Made by a program: the position numbers and the translations under genes. From Phyllobacterium chamaecytisi (GTDB lineage Bacteria; Pseudomonadota; Alphaproteobacteria; Rhizobiales; Rhizobiaceae), in NCBI RefSeq assembly GCF_020164455.1, contig NZ_JAIQWW010000016.1, forward strand, positions 1 to 64,000: 64,000 nt of DNA, written 5' to 3'. The notes below the pieces were generated by a model. It did not search any database. It saw nothing but the letters and a program-made list of their open reading frames with translations, and was not told where the DNA came from. This document shows, piece after piece, positions 18,038 to 27,239 of the stretch; positions within the stretch are counted from its first letter, which is position 1; each line of letters opens with the position of its first letter.

Positions 18038-18628
18038 CTATCCAATCGTCTGCTTGATCTCTACACCGCGGCGCGTGATGCGGTACACAGCCGCTGGGGG
18101 CAGATTGCAGAAGGCGCGGCCAATGCACACGGCCTCAAGGTCCAGTTCGTCCAATACAGCTGCTGGGACAGGGCAGCGAAAGCCGTAGGTGAATTGGTAA
18201 AACGCGCCGTCGTTGCGCAGATTGCTGAAGGCCCCGTTGAGAATAGCCGCGACCTTGTCGGGCATGCTCAGGAATGGCAGGCCGCTGACAACGGCACCCG
18301 CTGGTTCGGCCTTGAACAAATCCTGTCCGCCCAGTTGAGACGCATCCATCTGCAGGATTCGCATACCCGGGAAGCGCGTCTGCAACAATCTCGCGAATTC
18401 AGCGCCGTATTCGATCAACGTCAGGTTACCGGGGCTCACACCGCGAGCCAGCAAGGCATCCGTAAAGACGCCTGTGCCCGGGCCGAGTTCGAGGACGGGA
18501 CCGGAAGCGGCACCGATTTCGCTGGTGATGAGCCTTGCCAAAGCCGCACTGGAGGGAGCGATCGCGCTGACTCTCGATGGATTGGTGATCAGGGCGCGAA
18601 TAAAAGTCCATACATCGCTTGTCGTCAT
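18038..18628 (-). CDS. PmtA-like phospholipid N-methyltransferase
   Basis: A 196-residue SAM-dependent methyltransferase resembling phosphatidylethanolamine N-methyltransferases of the PmtA/COG3963 type, which make phosphatidylcholine in rhizobia. ALITNPSRVSAIAPSSAALA is the family's N-terminal block. VLELGPGTGVFTDALLARGV is the SAM-binding loop, and LTLIEYGAEFARLL carries the acidic ribose ligand. SGLPFLSMP corresponds to the post-motif SGLP region. It is the only such gene here, so whether it is the main PmtA or a paralogue is open. Confidence 0.78.
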   Translation of the reverse strand: MTTSDVWTFIRALITNPSRVSAIAPSSAALARLITSEIGAASGPVLELGPGTGVFTDALLARGVSPGNLTLIEYGAEFARLLQTRFPGMRILQMDASQLGGQDLFKAEPAGAVVSGLPFLSMPDKVAAILNGAFSNLRNDGAFYQFTYGFRCPVPAAVLDELDLEAVCIGRAFCNLPPAAVYRITRRGVEIKQTIG

Positions 18629-18813
18629 GAAACTGTTCCACCGTGTTCACTGCCTGATTCGGCCAGCGGTGCGGGCATCAGCGACCCCAATTGCGCAAAT
18701 ATTACGGCTTTTTGCAACTGCGCTGCAATAAGTTTGCTGGTGCGGGCATTGCGCCCCGCAAGTCGGCCCCATTCATGAAGTTTCTTTGAGACGCTTCTTG
18801 CCAAAGTCAATTA

Positions 18814-18832
18814 ATTAGGTAAGTTACCTAAT
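18814..18832. promoter_or_regulatory. palindromic operator upstream of the kinase/ABC/SIS operon
   Basis: ATTAGGTAA-G-TTACCTAAT is a perfect 9-bp inverted repeat around one base. It lies 27 bp before the kinase start, beside an AT-rich TAATATAAA that could be the -10 element. It is a good candidate binding site for the ROK regulator at 23504-24769. A weaker GTAA-GGCAG-TTTAC lies upstream of that regulator itself. Confidence 0.55.
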
Positions 18833-18858
18833 AATATAAATTTGGCGAAGGCGCATCC

Positions 18859-19815
18859 ATGCTCGTGGGAATCGATATCGGCGGAACGAAGACGCAAATG
18901 ACGGCGGCCAATGGCCCGGCGGTCTCCGATATATCGATGCCGACTTCTGAGTGGCGAGCGCGGCAGAACGCCGAAGCCGACGCTGCCACGCTCGTTGCAG
19001 CCCTGACGAAAATGACCGGAGGCAAACTGCCCGAGGTTCTGGTTGCGGGTTCGCATGGCTGCGATACCGATGAGGAATGCGGGGCTTTTCAACAGCGGCT
19101 CGCACAGCTGCTGCCGGCAACGGTGGTATTGGTCCTCAACGATTCAGAACTGCTTCTTCCGGCGGCAGGCAAGGATGTCGGCATTTCTGTTATCTGCGGC
19201 ACGGGCTCCATCGCCGTTGCCCGAAGCGATGACAGGCGGATGATCGCCGCCGGGGGCTGGGGATGGTATCTCGGCGACGAAGGCAGCGCTGCCGGCCTGG
19301 TACGGGAGGCGGCACGCGCAGTACGCAGGTCGCTCGATTCGGGCGAGCCTCTGGAGCAGCTGGGCCGCAGCCTGCTTCAGGCACTTGGCATCGACAATCC
19401 CGTTGAACTCGGACGCGCGCTGGGCGATCAGGGAAGTGCCGCCAGGATTGGCAGTTTCGTACCGCTGGTCTTCGCGGCAGCCGATGCCGGATCGGCGCTC
19501 GCGCTTGATGTCATAGCGCAAGGCGGCAAGGCGCTCGCGGCGTTGGTCTCGCGCCTGATCGATCGCGGCGCACCGGGGAAGGATATCGTGACGGGCGGCG
19601 GCGTCATCACGCGCCAACCCCGTCTTTTCGAAGCGTTTCACTCGGCACTCGCGACCGTCGCGCCAGACTGGAAATTGACGCTTCTGCGCGAACCGCCGGT
19701 TATCGGCGCCATGGCGCTCGCGCTGCAATTGCAGGCGGGAGAGCGCCCGGCCTATCTGCCGCTCCCTCATGTAGCCGGCACTATCTCGAACGAAGGCGAC
19801 TGGAGGGCGGCATGA
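18859..19815 (+). CDS. BadF/BadG-type sugar kinase (N-acetylglucosamine kinase-like)
   Basis: 318 residues of the BadF/BadG/BcrA/BcrD ATPase family, whose single-domain members include N-acetylglucosamine kinases. [16 protein letters not shown] at the N-terminus is phosphate-binding motif 1. [15 protein letters not shown] has the catalytic-type Asp, and [14 protein letters not shown] is phosphate motif 2. [20 protein letters not shown] is characteristic of the family, and [13 protein letters not shown] is the adenosine motif. It is the first gene of a five-gene operon and overlaps the permease by ATGA. It probably phosphorylates the imported sugar or sugar adduct. Confidence 0.85.
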   Translation: MLVGIDIGGTKTQMTAANGPAVSDISMPTSEWRARQNAEADAATLVAALTKMTGGKLPEVLVAGSHGCDTDEECGAFQQRLAQLLPATVVLVLNDSELLLPAAGKDVGISVICGTGSIAVARSDDRRMIAAGGWGWYLGDEGSAAGLVREAARAVRRSLDSGEPLEQLGRSLLQALGIDNPVELGRALGDQGSAARIGSFVPLVFAAADAGSALALDVIAQGGKALAALVSRLIDRGAPGKDIVTGGGVITRQPRLFEAFHSALATVAPDWKLTLLREPPVIGAMALALQLQAGERPAYLPLPHVAGTISNEGDWRAA

Positions 19816-20678
19816 GCGAACAAAGGATCATTCCTGCGCGCAACTGGGGCCAATGGGTGATCGCCATCATCCTCATCGTGATCGTTGGTTTTCTGCTGGC
19901 CATGGTCATCATGAGCCGCCACATCACATGGTCGGCGATCCCGCAATATCTTTTCGACGAAACGATTCTCGAAGGCATCAAGCTCACCATCCTTTTCACG
20001 GTGCTTTCGATGCTGATCAGTATCGTTGCCGGCGGTGTGCTGGCGATGATGCGTCTCTCGCCAAACGCGATCGTCAGCGGCTTTGCCAGTCTTTACATCT
20101 GGTTCTTCCGCGGCACGCCGCTGCTCGTCCAGATCATCTTCTGGTTCAATATCCAGCTCTTCATCCCGAGCATCGATATCGGCTCGATCCATTTCGATAC
20201 GAACTCGATCATCACCGCCTTTGTCGCCGCCTTGCTGGCCCTCAGCCTCAACGAGGCGGCTTACATGGCGGAAATCATGCGCGGCGGCTTGATGGCGGTC
20301 GACAGCGGCCAGCAGGAGGCCGCGAAAGCGCTGGGCTATACGCCGACCCAGGCGATGCTGCGCATCATCTTTCCGCAGGCGCTGCGGGTCATCATACCGC
20401 CGATCGGCAACCAGACGATTTCGATGTTGAAGACGACCTCTCTCGTTTCGGTGGTGGCGGCGCAGGATCTCCTGACCCGCGCCCAGAATATCTACGCCAA
20501 GAACTTCCTCATCATCGAACTGCTGATCGTTGCCAGCATCTGGTACCTCGTGATGACGACGGTCGCTTCGAGCCTGCAGTACATGATCGAACGCCGGCTT
20601 GGCCGGTCCACCAGCGACGCACCCATGGCCTGGCGTGCTGCCCTGCGCCTGCTTCGTGCCGAAGGGAGCAACGGATGA
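19812..20678 (+). CDS. amino acid-type ABC transporter permease
   Basis: 288 residues with about five to six helices, of the HisM/GlnP (polar amino acid) permease family. A longer N-terminal section ([20 protein letters not shown]) precedes the standard domain. [20 protein letters not shown] and [20 protein letters not shown] are the family blocks, and [13 protein letters not shown] is the EAA loop that docks the ATPase. A single permease gene suggests a homodimer. It overlaps the ATPase gene by ATGA. Confidence 0.92.
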   Translation: MSEQRIIPARNWGQWVIAIILIVIVGFLLAMVIMSRHITWSAIPQYLFDETILEGIKLTILFTVLSMLISIVAGGVLAMMRLSPNAIVSGFASLYIWFFRGTPLLVQIIFWFNIQLFIPSIDIGSIHFDTNSIITAFVAALLALSLNEAAYMAEIMRGGLMAVDSGQQEAAKALGYTPTQAMLRIIFPQALRVIIPPIGNQTISMLKTTSLVSVVAAQDLLTRAQNIYAKNFLIIELLIVASIWYLVMTTVASSLQYMIERRLGRSTSDAPMAWRAALRLLRAEGSNG

Positions 20679-21463
20679 CCCAGCAACCAGAATTCACGAC
20701 CAGCGGTGCTATGGTGGAAGCTCTCGATGTTCGCAAATCATTTGGCGCACACGAAGTTCTCAAAGGGATCAACCTGACGATCCGCAAGGGCGAAGTCGTC
20801 TGCCTGCTTGGCCCGTCGGGGAGCGGCAAATCGACGTTCCTGCGGTGTATCAACCATCTCGAACGCATGAGCGGCGGGCGCATCCTCGTTGACGGCCATT
20901 TGATCGGCTACAACGAGCGCCATGGCCTGCTCTACGAGATGAGCGGCAAGGAACTCGCTCGGCAGCGCCAGGACATCGGCATGGTGTTCCAGCGATTCAA
21001 TCTCTTCGCGCATCATGACGTGCTCACCAATATCTCGCAGGCGCCCATACTGATCCGCGGCCAATCACGCGAACAGGCCTTCGCCCGCGCCAGGGAATTA
21101 TTGAAGCTCGTCGATCTCGAGGGGCGGGAGGATGCCTATCCTTATCAGCTTTCCGGCGGCCAGCAGCAGCGGGTCGCCATCGCCCGCGCTCTTGCCATGA
21201 ACCCGAAGCTGATGCTGTTCGACGAGCCCACCTCGGCGCTCGATCCGGAACTCGTCGGCGAAGTGCTGGCGGTCATGCGAAAGCTCGCAGCCGACGGCAT
21301 GACGATGCTCGTCGTCACGCACGAACTAGCCTTCGCACGGGAGGTCGCCGACCGCGTGATCTTCATGGATCAGGGCGTCGTCGTCGAGGAAGGCCCGGCG
21401 CGGCAGGTCATCGACGCGCCGCAGCATGAGCGAACCAAAACATTTCTCAGACGAATGCACTGA
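20675..21463 (+). CDS. amino acid-type ABC transporter ATP-binding protein
   Basis: 262 residues of the GlnQ/HisP family. Walker A is GPSGSGKST, the signature is [17 protein letters not shown], Walker B is [16 protein letters not shown] and the H-loop is [12 protein letters not shown]. The [19 protein letters not shown] start is typical. ATG at 20675 overlaps the permease stop. It energises the permease encoded just upstream. Confidence 0.95.
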   Translation: MTQQPEFTTSGAMVEALDVRKSFGAHEVLKGINLTIRKGEVVCLLGPSGSGKSTFLRCINHLERMSGGRILVDGHLIGYNERHGLLYEMSGKELARQRQDIGMVFQRFNLFAHHDVLTNISQAPILIRGQSREQAFARARELLKLVDLEGREDAYPYQLSGGQQQRVAIARALAMNPKLMLFDEPTSALDPELVGEVLAVMRKLAADGMTMLVVTHELAFAREVADRVIFMDQGVVVEEGPARQVIDAPQHERTKTFLRRMH

Positions 21464-21529
21464 CCGGATCGGCAACCATTTGTCTGAAGGCCGCACGTCT
21501 TTCACGTGCATCAAGAAAAGGGGAATGCC

Positions 21530-22420
21530 ATGAATACCAGATTGTTGAAACTGTCTCTTGCTACCCTCGCCGTCCTCATGGCGGGCACGGCAGGCTTTGC
21601 CGCCGGCACCGACCAGAAGCTGCACGACATGCTTCCGGAGAAAATCAAGACCGCAGGTGAAATCAAGGTCGGAACCGAACCGCAAACGCCGCCCTATGAC
21701 TTTTATGGCGAGGACAACAAGACCATCATCGGACTGGAGCGCGAGCTGCGCGACGAGATGGGCACGCGTCTTGGCGTGAAGTTCACGGACATGCCGGCGC
21801 AGTTCGCCAGCATCATTCCAGGCATACAGGCCGGCCGCTTCGACATCGGCATGTCGGCTTTCGGCGATTTCGCCGAGCGCGAAAAGATCGTCGATATCGT
21901 CAATTACATGCTTGAAGGCACCAGCATCATCGTGCTCGAGGGCAACCCGAAGAACATCCACAAACTGAAGGATGCCTGCGGCCTGAATGCCGGCGCGGTC
22001 CAGGGCTCGATTCCGCTGGAACTTCTCGACAAGCAAAAAGGCCTCTGCCCGGCGGACAAGCCGCTCAACGTCATGCAGTTCCCGTCCAACGACCAGATCA
22101 AGATCGCGCTGCAGAGCGGGCGCGTCGATCTTTCCATGGATACGACCGGCGTTGCCGCCTACAGCCTGCAGCATCAGCCGGAAGGCAACAAGAAGATCGA
22201 ACTCGTTCCCGGTGCGCAATATGCCGTCGGGTACCAGGCCGTGCTCGTCGGCAAGGAAAGTAACCAGTTGCGCGACGCCCTCGCTGCTACGCTTCAATCA
22301 ATGATCGATGACGGCTCCTACGGCAAGATCTTCGACAAATGGGGCCTTGGCGAAAACAAGCTCGACAAGATCACGATCAACGACGCGGCCCGCTTCGCCG
22401 ACTATCTGAAGCTCGACTGA
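21530..22420 (+). CDS. family 3 extracellular solute-binding protein
   Basis: 296 residues with a signal peptide (MNTRLLKLSLATLAVLMAGT, cleavage near AGFA/AGT). The SBP_bac_3 domain includes IKVGTEPQTPPYDFYGEDNK, FDIGMSAFGDFAEREKIVDI and a late DGSYGKIFDKWGLGE. Such proteins usually bind amino acids or their derivatives (opines, Amadori compounds). It supplies the periplasmic receptor for the preceding permease and ATPase. The start is at 21530, after an AAAAGGGG ribosome-binding site. Confidence 0.92.
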   Translation: MNTRLLKLSLATLAVLMAGTAGFAAGTDQKLHDMLPEKIKTAGEIKVGTEPQTPPYDFYGEDNKTIIGLERELRDEMGTRLGVKFTDMPAQFASIIPGIQAGRFDIGMSAFGDFAEREKIVDIVNYMLEGTSIIVLEGNPKNIHKLKDACGLNAGAVQGSIPLELLDKQKGLCPADKPLNVMQFPSNDQIKIALQSGRVDLSMDTTGVAAYSLQHQPEGNKKIELVPGAQYAVGYQAVLVGKESNQLRDALAATLQSMIDDGSYGKIFDKWGLGENKLDKITINDAARFADYLKLD

Positions 22421-22487
22421 CGCGTTCCCCAGGCCGGAGGGCATAGCGTCTTCCGGCCTATAATCTCATCAGCATACGGAATGAAAA

Positions 22488-23498
22488 ATGAACGACAGAG
22501 TCCCCTACCGCGAGGCGATCGCCCTGCAGCCCGCCGCTCTCGAAGCCTGCCTGACCAGCGTTTCCAAGACGCTGGATACGATCGATCTTGAGCCGCTGAA
22601 ATCGGGAACGATCGTACTCGCAGGCATCGGCGCCAGTCTCTACGCGGCGGTCGCTGCGGCGGCGCAGATGCGCAATCAGGGTATCCGTGCCTTTGCGCTT
22701 GCCGCGACGGATCTCTATGATCCCTCCATCGATGCGGGCGATGCCTTTATCGCATTTTCCGCTTCCGGCCGCAGTATCGAGCCAGCGAAGGCGATGGAAG
22801 TGCGCCCGGACAAGCCGACCTACGGTATCGCAACGGGGGCTGGAACGCCGCTCTCCAGGGTCGTTCGCCACATGATCCCGACAAACAGCGGCATCGATAG
22901 CGGTCCGAACACCACCAGCTATCTTGGCTCGCTGCTGACGGCGGCATTGCTTGCAGACAAGGCAGGGCGCCCTTCCGGTGCCGATTGGACGGCGCTGCCT
23001 TCGGCCGCGCAATCGGTTCTCGAAACGGTCAGACCGCAGGTCGAAAAGGCCGCGAAGATGCTTGGCAACCGCAAGGCCATCGATTGCGTCGGTGCAGGCT
23101 GCGCCTATGGTACGGCGGGATATATATCGCTGCTGATCCGCGAGGCGGCCCGTGTTTCGGCCCAGGATTGGGACACGCTGAATTTCCTGCATGGCCCGAT
23201 GGAACCGAACGACAAGGATAGCGGCGTCATCCTTTTCGGCGATGGCCGCGAAGTGCAGCTTGCCAAAGATCTTGCCGCCTTCGCCATTCCGTCGGTGCTG
23301 ATCACAAGTCGCAGTGATGTGGCCGATGCCGACAATCTCGTCGTCATCAACGTACCCGCGTTCAGTCCCGGTATTGGCGATGCCATCTTGCAGGCCATTC
23401 CGGCGCAGCTGATTATCGCCACGCTCTCCGAGGATGCGGGGCTGCCCGTCTGCAACTTCCGTTATCGCCAGACGGATACGAAGCTCGCGGTTGATTGA
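22488..23498 (+). CDS. SIS-domain sugar isomerase/deglycase-like protein
   Basis: 336 residues with two SIS domains, related to the isomerase half of GlmS, to AgaS and to FrlB-type fructosamine-6-phosphate deglycases. GTIVLAGIGASLYAAVAAAA is the first SIS loop, and FIAFSASGRSIEPAKAME is the phosphosugar Ser/Thr loop. It lacks the GlmS glutaminase domain. As the last gene of an operon with a sugar kinase and an amino-acid-type importer, it may split a phosphorylated sugar-amino acid adduct or deaminate an amino-sugar phosphate. The role is inferred from context. Confidence 0.82.
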   Translation: MNDRVPYREAIALQPAALEACLTSVSKTLDTIDLEPLKSGTIVLAGIGASLYAAVAAAAQMRNQGIRAFALAATDLYDPSIDAGDAFIAFSASGRSIEPAKAMEVRPDKPTYGIATGAGTPLSRVVRHMIPTNSGIDSGPNTTSYLGSLLTAALLADKAGRPSGADWTALPSAAQSVLETVRPQVEKAAKMLGNRKAIDCVGAGCAYGTAGYISLLIREAARVSAQDWDTLNFLHGPMEPNDKDSGVILFGDGREVQLAKDLAAFAIPSVLITSRSDVADADNLVVINVPAFSPGIGDAILQAIPAQLIIATLSEDAGLPVCNFRYRQTDTKLAVD

Positions 23499-23503
23499 GT
23501 ATC

Positions 23504-24769
23504 TTATTGGGGGACAGGTTCCGGCAAAGTCCCCGGGTAAAGGAAGGCGGCGCTGCTGTCTTCCCCGAGCAAACCGGCCATGGCGAAATCAACGCCAAGA
23601 CGCATCGCGCCAAGCACCGTCGCCTGGTTGGAAAGTTCGCTGACCCTGATCTCCACCGGCCAGCAAAGCTCCCTCACGACCTTGTCGACACCTTCGAGCA
23701 GGATCGCATTCTGTCCGACGCCGCCGCCGAGCACGACCAGCTCGGGATCGAGTATACTGACGCAGGATGCAACCAGATTGCCGATATCGTTGGCATGGCC
23801 TTCGACGCACCGGCGTGCATAGTCAGACGTTTGCGCCAGAGAGAACAGTTCAGCGGTCGAAACGGGTGGTTTGCCCTCAGATGCAGGCCAACTCTCCTTG
23901 CAACGCTGCAGGAGCTGCACCGAACCGAGGTAGGTTTCAACGTGCTGGAAGCGGGGCTTCTCCGTTTCGGACCAGGGAAAAGGCAAATGCCCGACCTCGC
24001 CCGCACCGCCGCGAAACCCGCGAAACAGCTTGCCATCCAGGACAATCCCTACACCGACCTTGACGCCGATCTGCAGATAGATGGCAAAGGAATGATGCTT
24101 GGCCGCACCCTCGTGATATTCGGCCAGGGCTGCGCAATTGACATTGTTCTCGACCACAATCGGCACATTGTAGGCGTCCTGCAGCCTCTGCAGCGTCTGC
24201 GCAAAATCATCGCGCGCTGGAAGCCGCTCGAGTGTCTGCGAGATTATATTGGGAAGAGCAATTGCGATAACCCGCAGCGGCCCATGGCTTTTCCCGCATT
24301 GCGACAAGAGAGATTCGATCGCGGTTTCGATTGCCCGGAACCGCTGCATGGCATTTTCGCCATCAACGCCAACCGGCTGCTGTAACTCGACGAAATTCTG
24401 ACCATCGAGCTTCGACGCCATCGCATGGATCTGGGTGGTGCCACAATCGACGCCAATCGCAAAACCGGCCTCCGCGCCTAACCCGTACGTCACCGCGGTG
24501 CGGCCAACGGCGCCCCTAGCGACACCATTCGAAGCCACAAGTCCGTGGGCTTCGAGTTCGCCAACAGCGGCGGACATTGTTGGCTTGGAAAAAGCCAGCG
24601 CGGCACTCAGTTGCGGCCTCGTGACCGGTCCGGAACGCGAGATCATTTTCAGGACTGATCGTGCGCTTTCTGTAAGTGGTGGATGAACGATCGGGGCAGC
24701 AATGGTTTTCAAGGGATATCGTTTCAAAATCTGTCCGGAAATGACTTCGCATGAACTGCCACGCGACAT
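23504..24769 (-). CDS. ROK family transcriptional regulator
   Basis: 421 residues. A winged helix-turn-helix (about 33-85, SGPVTRPQLSAALAFSKPTM) precedes a ROK sugar-kinase fold (AIGVDCGTTQIHA). The ROK zinc site CxCGxxGCxE is absent: after GEVGH comes LPFPWSETEKPRF without cysteines. The catalytic Asp of END-N is Asn209 in ENNVN. This argues for a pure regulator that senses sugar without phosphorylating it. It is convergent with the SIS gene, 5 bp apart, and likely controls that operon. The ATG at 24769 has no clear ribosome-binding site. Confidence 0.88.
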   Translation of the reverse strand: MSRGSSCEVISGQILKRYPLKTIAAPIVHPPLTESARSVLKMISRSGPVTRPQLSAALAFSKPTMSAAVGELEAHGLVASNGVARGAVGRTAVTYGLGAEAGFAIGVDCGTTQIHAMASKLDGQNFVELQQPVGVDGENAMQRFRAIETAIESLLSQCGKSHGPLRVIAIALPNIISQTLERLPARDDFAQTLQRLQDAYNVPIVVENNVNCAALAEYHEGAAKHHSFAIYLQIGVKVGVGIVLDGKLFRGFRGGAGEVGHLPFPWSETEKPRFQHVETYLGSVQLLQRCKESWPASEGKPPVSTAELFSLAQTSDYARRCVEGHANDIGNLVASCVSILDPELVVLGGGVGQNAILLEGVDKVVRELCWPVEIRVSELSNQATVLGAMRLGVDFAMAGLLGEDSSAAFLYPGTLPEPVPQ

Positions 24770-24847
24770 GGGTGTTCGGTAAGGCAGTTTACAATATATG
24801 TCTTCGATACAGAAGTCCCGCCCGTCGACCAGCGTCGCTTTCGCACG

Positions 24848-25864
24848 TCACCCTGCTGCTGCGGGTTTCCGCCCATCGGCAATGACACATGCTGCAGGCA
24901 GCTTTTCGCCATCGAAGACTGAAATGACAGTTTTTGCCGCAATCATGTTGGTTCGGGCGAGAGCCTCCACCGACGAGCCGGCAGAATGCGGCGTGGCGAT
25001 CACATTGGGCAGTGCAACGAGTTCGTCCGAAACCGGCTTGAAGGCGGGATCGCCTTCGCTGACATAGACATCCAGCCCTGCGCCGGCGATCCGGCCACTC
25101 TTCAACGCAGCCAGAAGGTCCCGGTCATCGACAAGCCCGCCACGCGCGGTGTTGATCAAAATGGCGGTAGGCTTCATGAGCGCAAGCGCGGCACTATCGA
25201 TGAGAAACCGCGTTTCCGGGGACAAGGGAGCGTGCACACTGACGACATCGCTCTGCCGGAGCAGCGTCTGCATATCGACATAGGTGATGCCATTGGCTTC
25301 GCCATATTCCCGGTCAGGACGCGGATGGCAGACAAGAATGCGCGCTTCAAAACCCTTCAGGCGTTGCACGAGGCTCTTGCCTATACGGCCAAGGCCGATG
25401 ATGCCGACGGTTTTTCCGGAGAGGTCGGAGCTTGTCAGAATGGACCAGTTGCCCGTCAGCATGCGGTTTTGCGATTCGCGCAGGCGACGGGCGACGGCAA
25501 GCATCAATCCGATGGTGTGGTCGGCGACCGAAGCGTCGTTTCCGCCCGCGCCGATGGTGAGGACACGGCCGAGGTCTCTGACAGCATTGACATCGACCCG
25601 GTCATAACCCACCCCGCGCCGCGCCAGAACCTGCAGATCCGGCAGAGCGGTCAGCAGTTCGCGTGTGACATAAGCCTGACCGACGATCCAGCCGGATGCG
25701 CCTTCAAGCAGGCTGGCCAATTGCGGCGTTGCCAAGCTGCCATCGCCCTGACCTTTTTGCCATTGGACGATCTCGACCTCGCACCCATGCTGTTTAAGGT
25801 AGGCGTGCGCCTCTTCATCGAAGAAAGGCGAGGTAACAACGACGCGTCTATGCGAACTCTTCAT
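24848..25864 (-). CDS. D-2-hydroxyacid dehydrogenase
   Basis: 338 residues of the D-isomer-specific 2-hydroxyacid dehydrogenase/phosphoglycerate dehydrogenase family. The NAD-binding loop is VGIIGLGRIGKSLVQRL. The catalytic Arg is in INTARGGLVDD, and the catalytic His is in IATPHSAGSS. The substrate-side RRGVGYDRVDVNAV is also typical. It lacks the ACT domain of SerA. It follows the ROK regulator on the same strand and may act on a product of the neighbouring sugar pathway. Confidence 0.9.
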   Translation of the reverse strand: MKSSHRRVVVTSPFFDEEAHAYLKQHGCEVEIVQWQKGQGDGSLATPQLASLLEGASGWIVGQAYVTRELLTALPDLQVLARRGVGYDRVDVNAVRDLGRVLTIGAGGNDASVADHTIGLMLAVARRLRESQNRMLTGNWSILTSSDLSGKTVGIIGLGRIGKSLVQRLKGFEARILVCHPRPDREYGEANGITYVDMQTLLRQSDVVSVHAPLSPETRFLIDSAALALMKPTAILINTARGGLVDDRDLLAALKSGRIAGAGLDVYVSEGDPAFKPVSDELVALPNVIATPHSAGSSVEALARTNMIAAKTVISVFDGEKLPAACVIADGRKPAAAG

Positions 25865-26149
25865 GATCTCATATCGATTGAGGGGATTGAATCCCTGCTG
25901 GTCAGCAGAGTGTCAACATTATCGTCACTCCTGTTGCTTTCAAAGCAAAAATCGGCACGAAAGACGATTTCGTGGTTCCGCCATCTGTTGCCGTCGATCG
26001 GCCGATTCTGGTCCCGATTAACGGTCCGCTGCAAGACAGGCAGTTGACGCGAGCCCGAAATGAGTTTTTTAATGGCCGTGTCGCTGGATTAATCAACGGC
26101 ATACCGGCGATTGAGAGCCCATGTGCTCCAGCCAGGTGGGAGCACAGAC

Positions 26150-26383
26150 ATGCCCCAGAGACCCAATTTCAAGCTTTCATGCCCTGATTGCGGAGAAATC
26201 TATCTCCACATACCCCATGGTATAACGAACTCGACGGTCATCCACTGCAGCATGTGCGGCAGCACCTTAGGAACCTGGCTGCAAACAGCAGCGTCTTTTA
26301 TTGCCGATGGCGGCCAAAATGACGGGTTCGGAATGCGTGACGCACCAATCATGGGGGAAGCGGCAAGAGATGCGCCACAATGA
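26150..26383 (+). CDS. small zinc-ribbon hypothetical protein
   Basis: 77 residues. Two CxxC knuckles (CPDCG near residue 11 and CSMCG near 33), about 20 residues apart, make a probable zinc ribbon. A Gly/Asp-rich tail follows. ATG at 26150 follows GGGAG. The last four codons overlap the start of the next tiny gene (26370), suggesting coupled translation. Function is unknown. The gap 25865-26149 holds no recognisable feature. Confidence 0.6.
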   Translation: MPQRPNFKLSCPDCGEIYLHIPHGITNSTVIHCSMCGSTLGTWLQTAASFIADGGQNDGFGMRDAPIMGEAARDAPQ

Positions 26384-26462
26384 CTGGTCATATCATGTCT
26401 ATGGCCCCGTGTTCCTTATCGGCGTTGCACTTGCGGTAGGTTTCGGCTGGTTGTTCCATTGA
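26370..26462 (+). CDS. tiny membrane protein, 30 residues
   Basis: This encodes MRHNDWSYHVYGPVFLIG and then a hydrophobic VALAVGFGWLFH tail: one membrane helix after a short polar head. The start overlaps the zinc-ribbon gene by 14 bp, and GGGGGAAG lies upstream. No family is recognised. The coherent single-helix pattern and overlap support it, but a 30-codon frame can occur by chance. Confidence 0.4.
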   Translation: MRHNDWSYHVYGPVFLIGVALAVGFGWLFH

Positions 26463-26469
26463 CAGTAGC

Positions 26470-26850
26470 TCACGCCTGCGTGCTGTCAATGAATCCACCG
26501 GGCCTTGCCTCATGCGGAATTGACCAGCCGAAATAAACTTCCGCATCGGTGATTTGGCCATCGCGCACTACCAGGATCTCCGTGTTGCGAAACCGATGGC
26601 CATCGGTGTTGCGTCCTTCATAAGTAACAAAGACCTTGTCAGCGTAGGGCACGAGGTGAATGAACTCGAAACTCTCCACCGTCTCGCTATTCGGCCAGCA
26701 ACGCGCGAAATAGGTGGCGCGATCAATCCGGTTGTCGAGTGGACTGGTGAAGTGAAAGTCCTCTGCAATCAGCGCCTCTATCGCCGCACGGTCCTTTGCG
26801 ACGTAGGCTTCATAGCTGGCGCGGGCAATCTCAGTTATATCCTTCGTCAT
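26470..26850 (-). CDS. SnoaL-like (NTF2-fold) protein
   Basis: 126 residues of the nuclear transport factor 2/SnoaL-like superfamily, small alpha+beta barrels used as isomerases, hydrolases or binding domains. EIARASYEAYVAKDRAAIEA and LIAEDFHFTSPLDNRIDR are the typical first helix and strand. GRFRNTEILVV-type and QITDAEVYFGW strands follow. No catalytic role can be assigned. It is convergent with the tiny membrane gene, 7 bp apart. Confidence 0.75.
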   Translation of the reverse strand: MTKDITEIARASYEAYVAKDRAAIEALIAEDFHFTSPLDNRIDRATYFARCWPNSETVESFEFIHLVPYADKVFVTYEGRNTDGHRFRNTEILVVRDGQITDAEVYFGWSIPHEARPGGFIDSTQA

Positions 26851-26918
26851 CGATCATTCCTTCATAAGCGAAGCGATCGTTTCGTCTCGCCGACAGTCGG
26901 TCAACAATCGTACCTGGA

Positions 26919-27239
26919 CTAATTCGCCGGGGCCGGGTTTTTCGTTTGAGTATCTCCCCCCGAGCCCGTTTGAGGCGTGGAGTTGGGGGCGGCCGGAGTG
27001 TTCGTGACAGGCTGATCTGTCGAGGGCGCTGCCGGGGGTGCGCTCTGCTCTGCGCTGCCGCTATCTCCAACGCCTGCCGCGTTGTCGACGCGCTCGCCAT
27101 AAAGCTCGGCGGCGCCCCATGCGACAAGCGCGAGGAGAAGCGCTACGATCAGTACGTTTAGCACTGGTCTCCCGAGTGGACCCTGGCGCGCTTCGTTCGT
27201 TGTTTCACGGACCGGAGATTTTGAAGGTTTGTTGTCCAT
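26919..27239 (-). CDS. single-helix protein with Pro/Thr/Ala-rich tail
   Basis: 106 residues. After a polar N-terminus (1-27), one membrane helix (VLNVLIVALLLALVAWGAAE) precedes a low-complexity tail of Pro, Ala, Thr, Ser, Asn and Gln that should lie in the periplasm. An AAAGGATGG ribosome-binding site precedes the ATG. No family is recognised. Such disordered, anchored proteins are common in Rhizobiales. Confidence 0.65.
   Translation of the reverse strand: MDNKPSKSPVRETTNEARQGPLGRPVLNVLIVALLLALVAWGAAELYGERVDNAAGVGDSGSAEQSAPPAAPSTDQPVTNTPAAPNSTPQTGSGGDTQTKNPAPAN

Noticed and set aside
21326-22297. Long frame antisense to the solute-binding protein gene
   Set aside because: No domain, and the sense strand has a signal peptide and clear SBP motifs.
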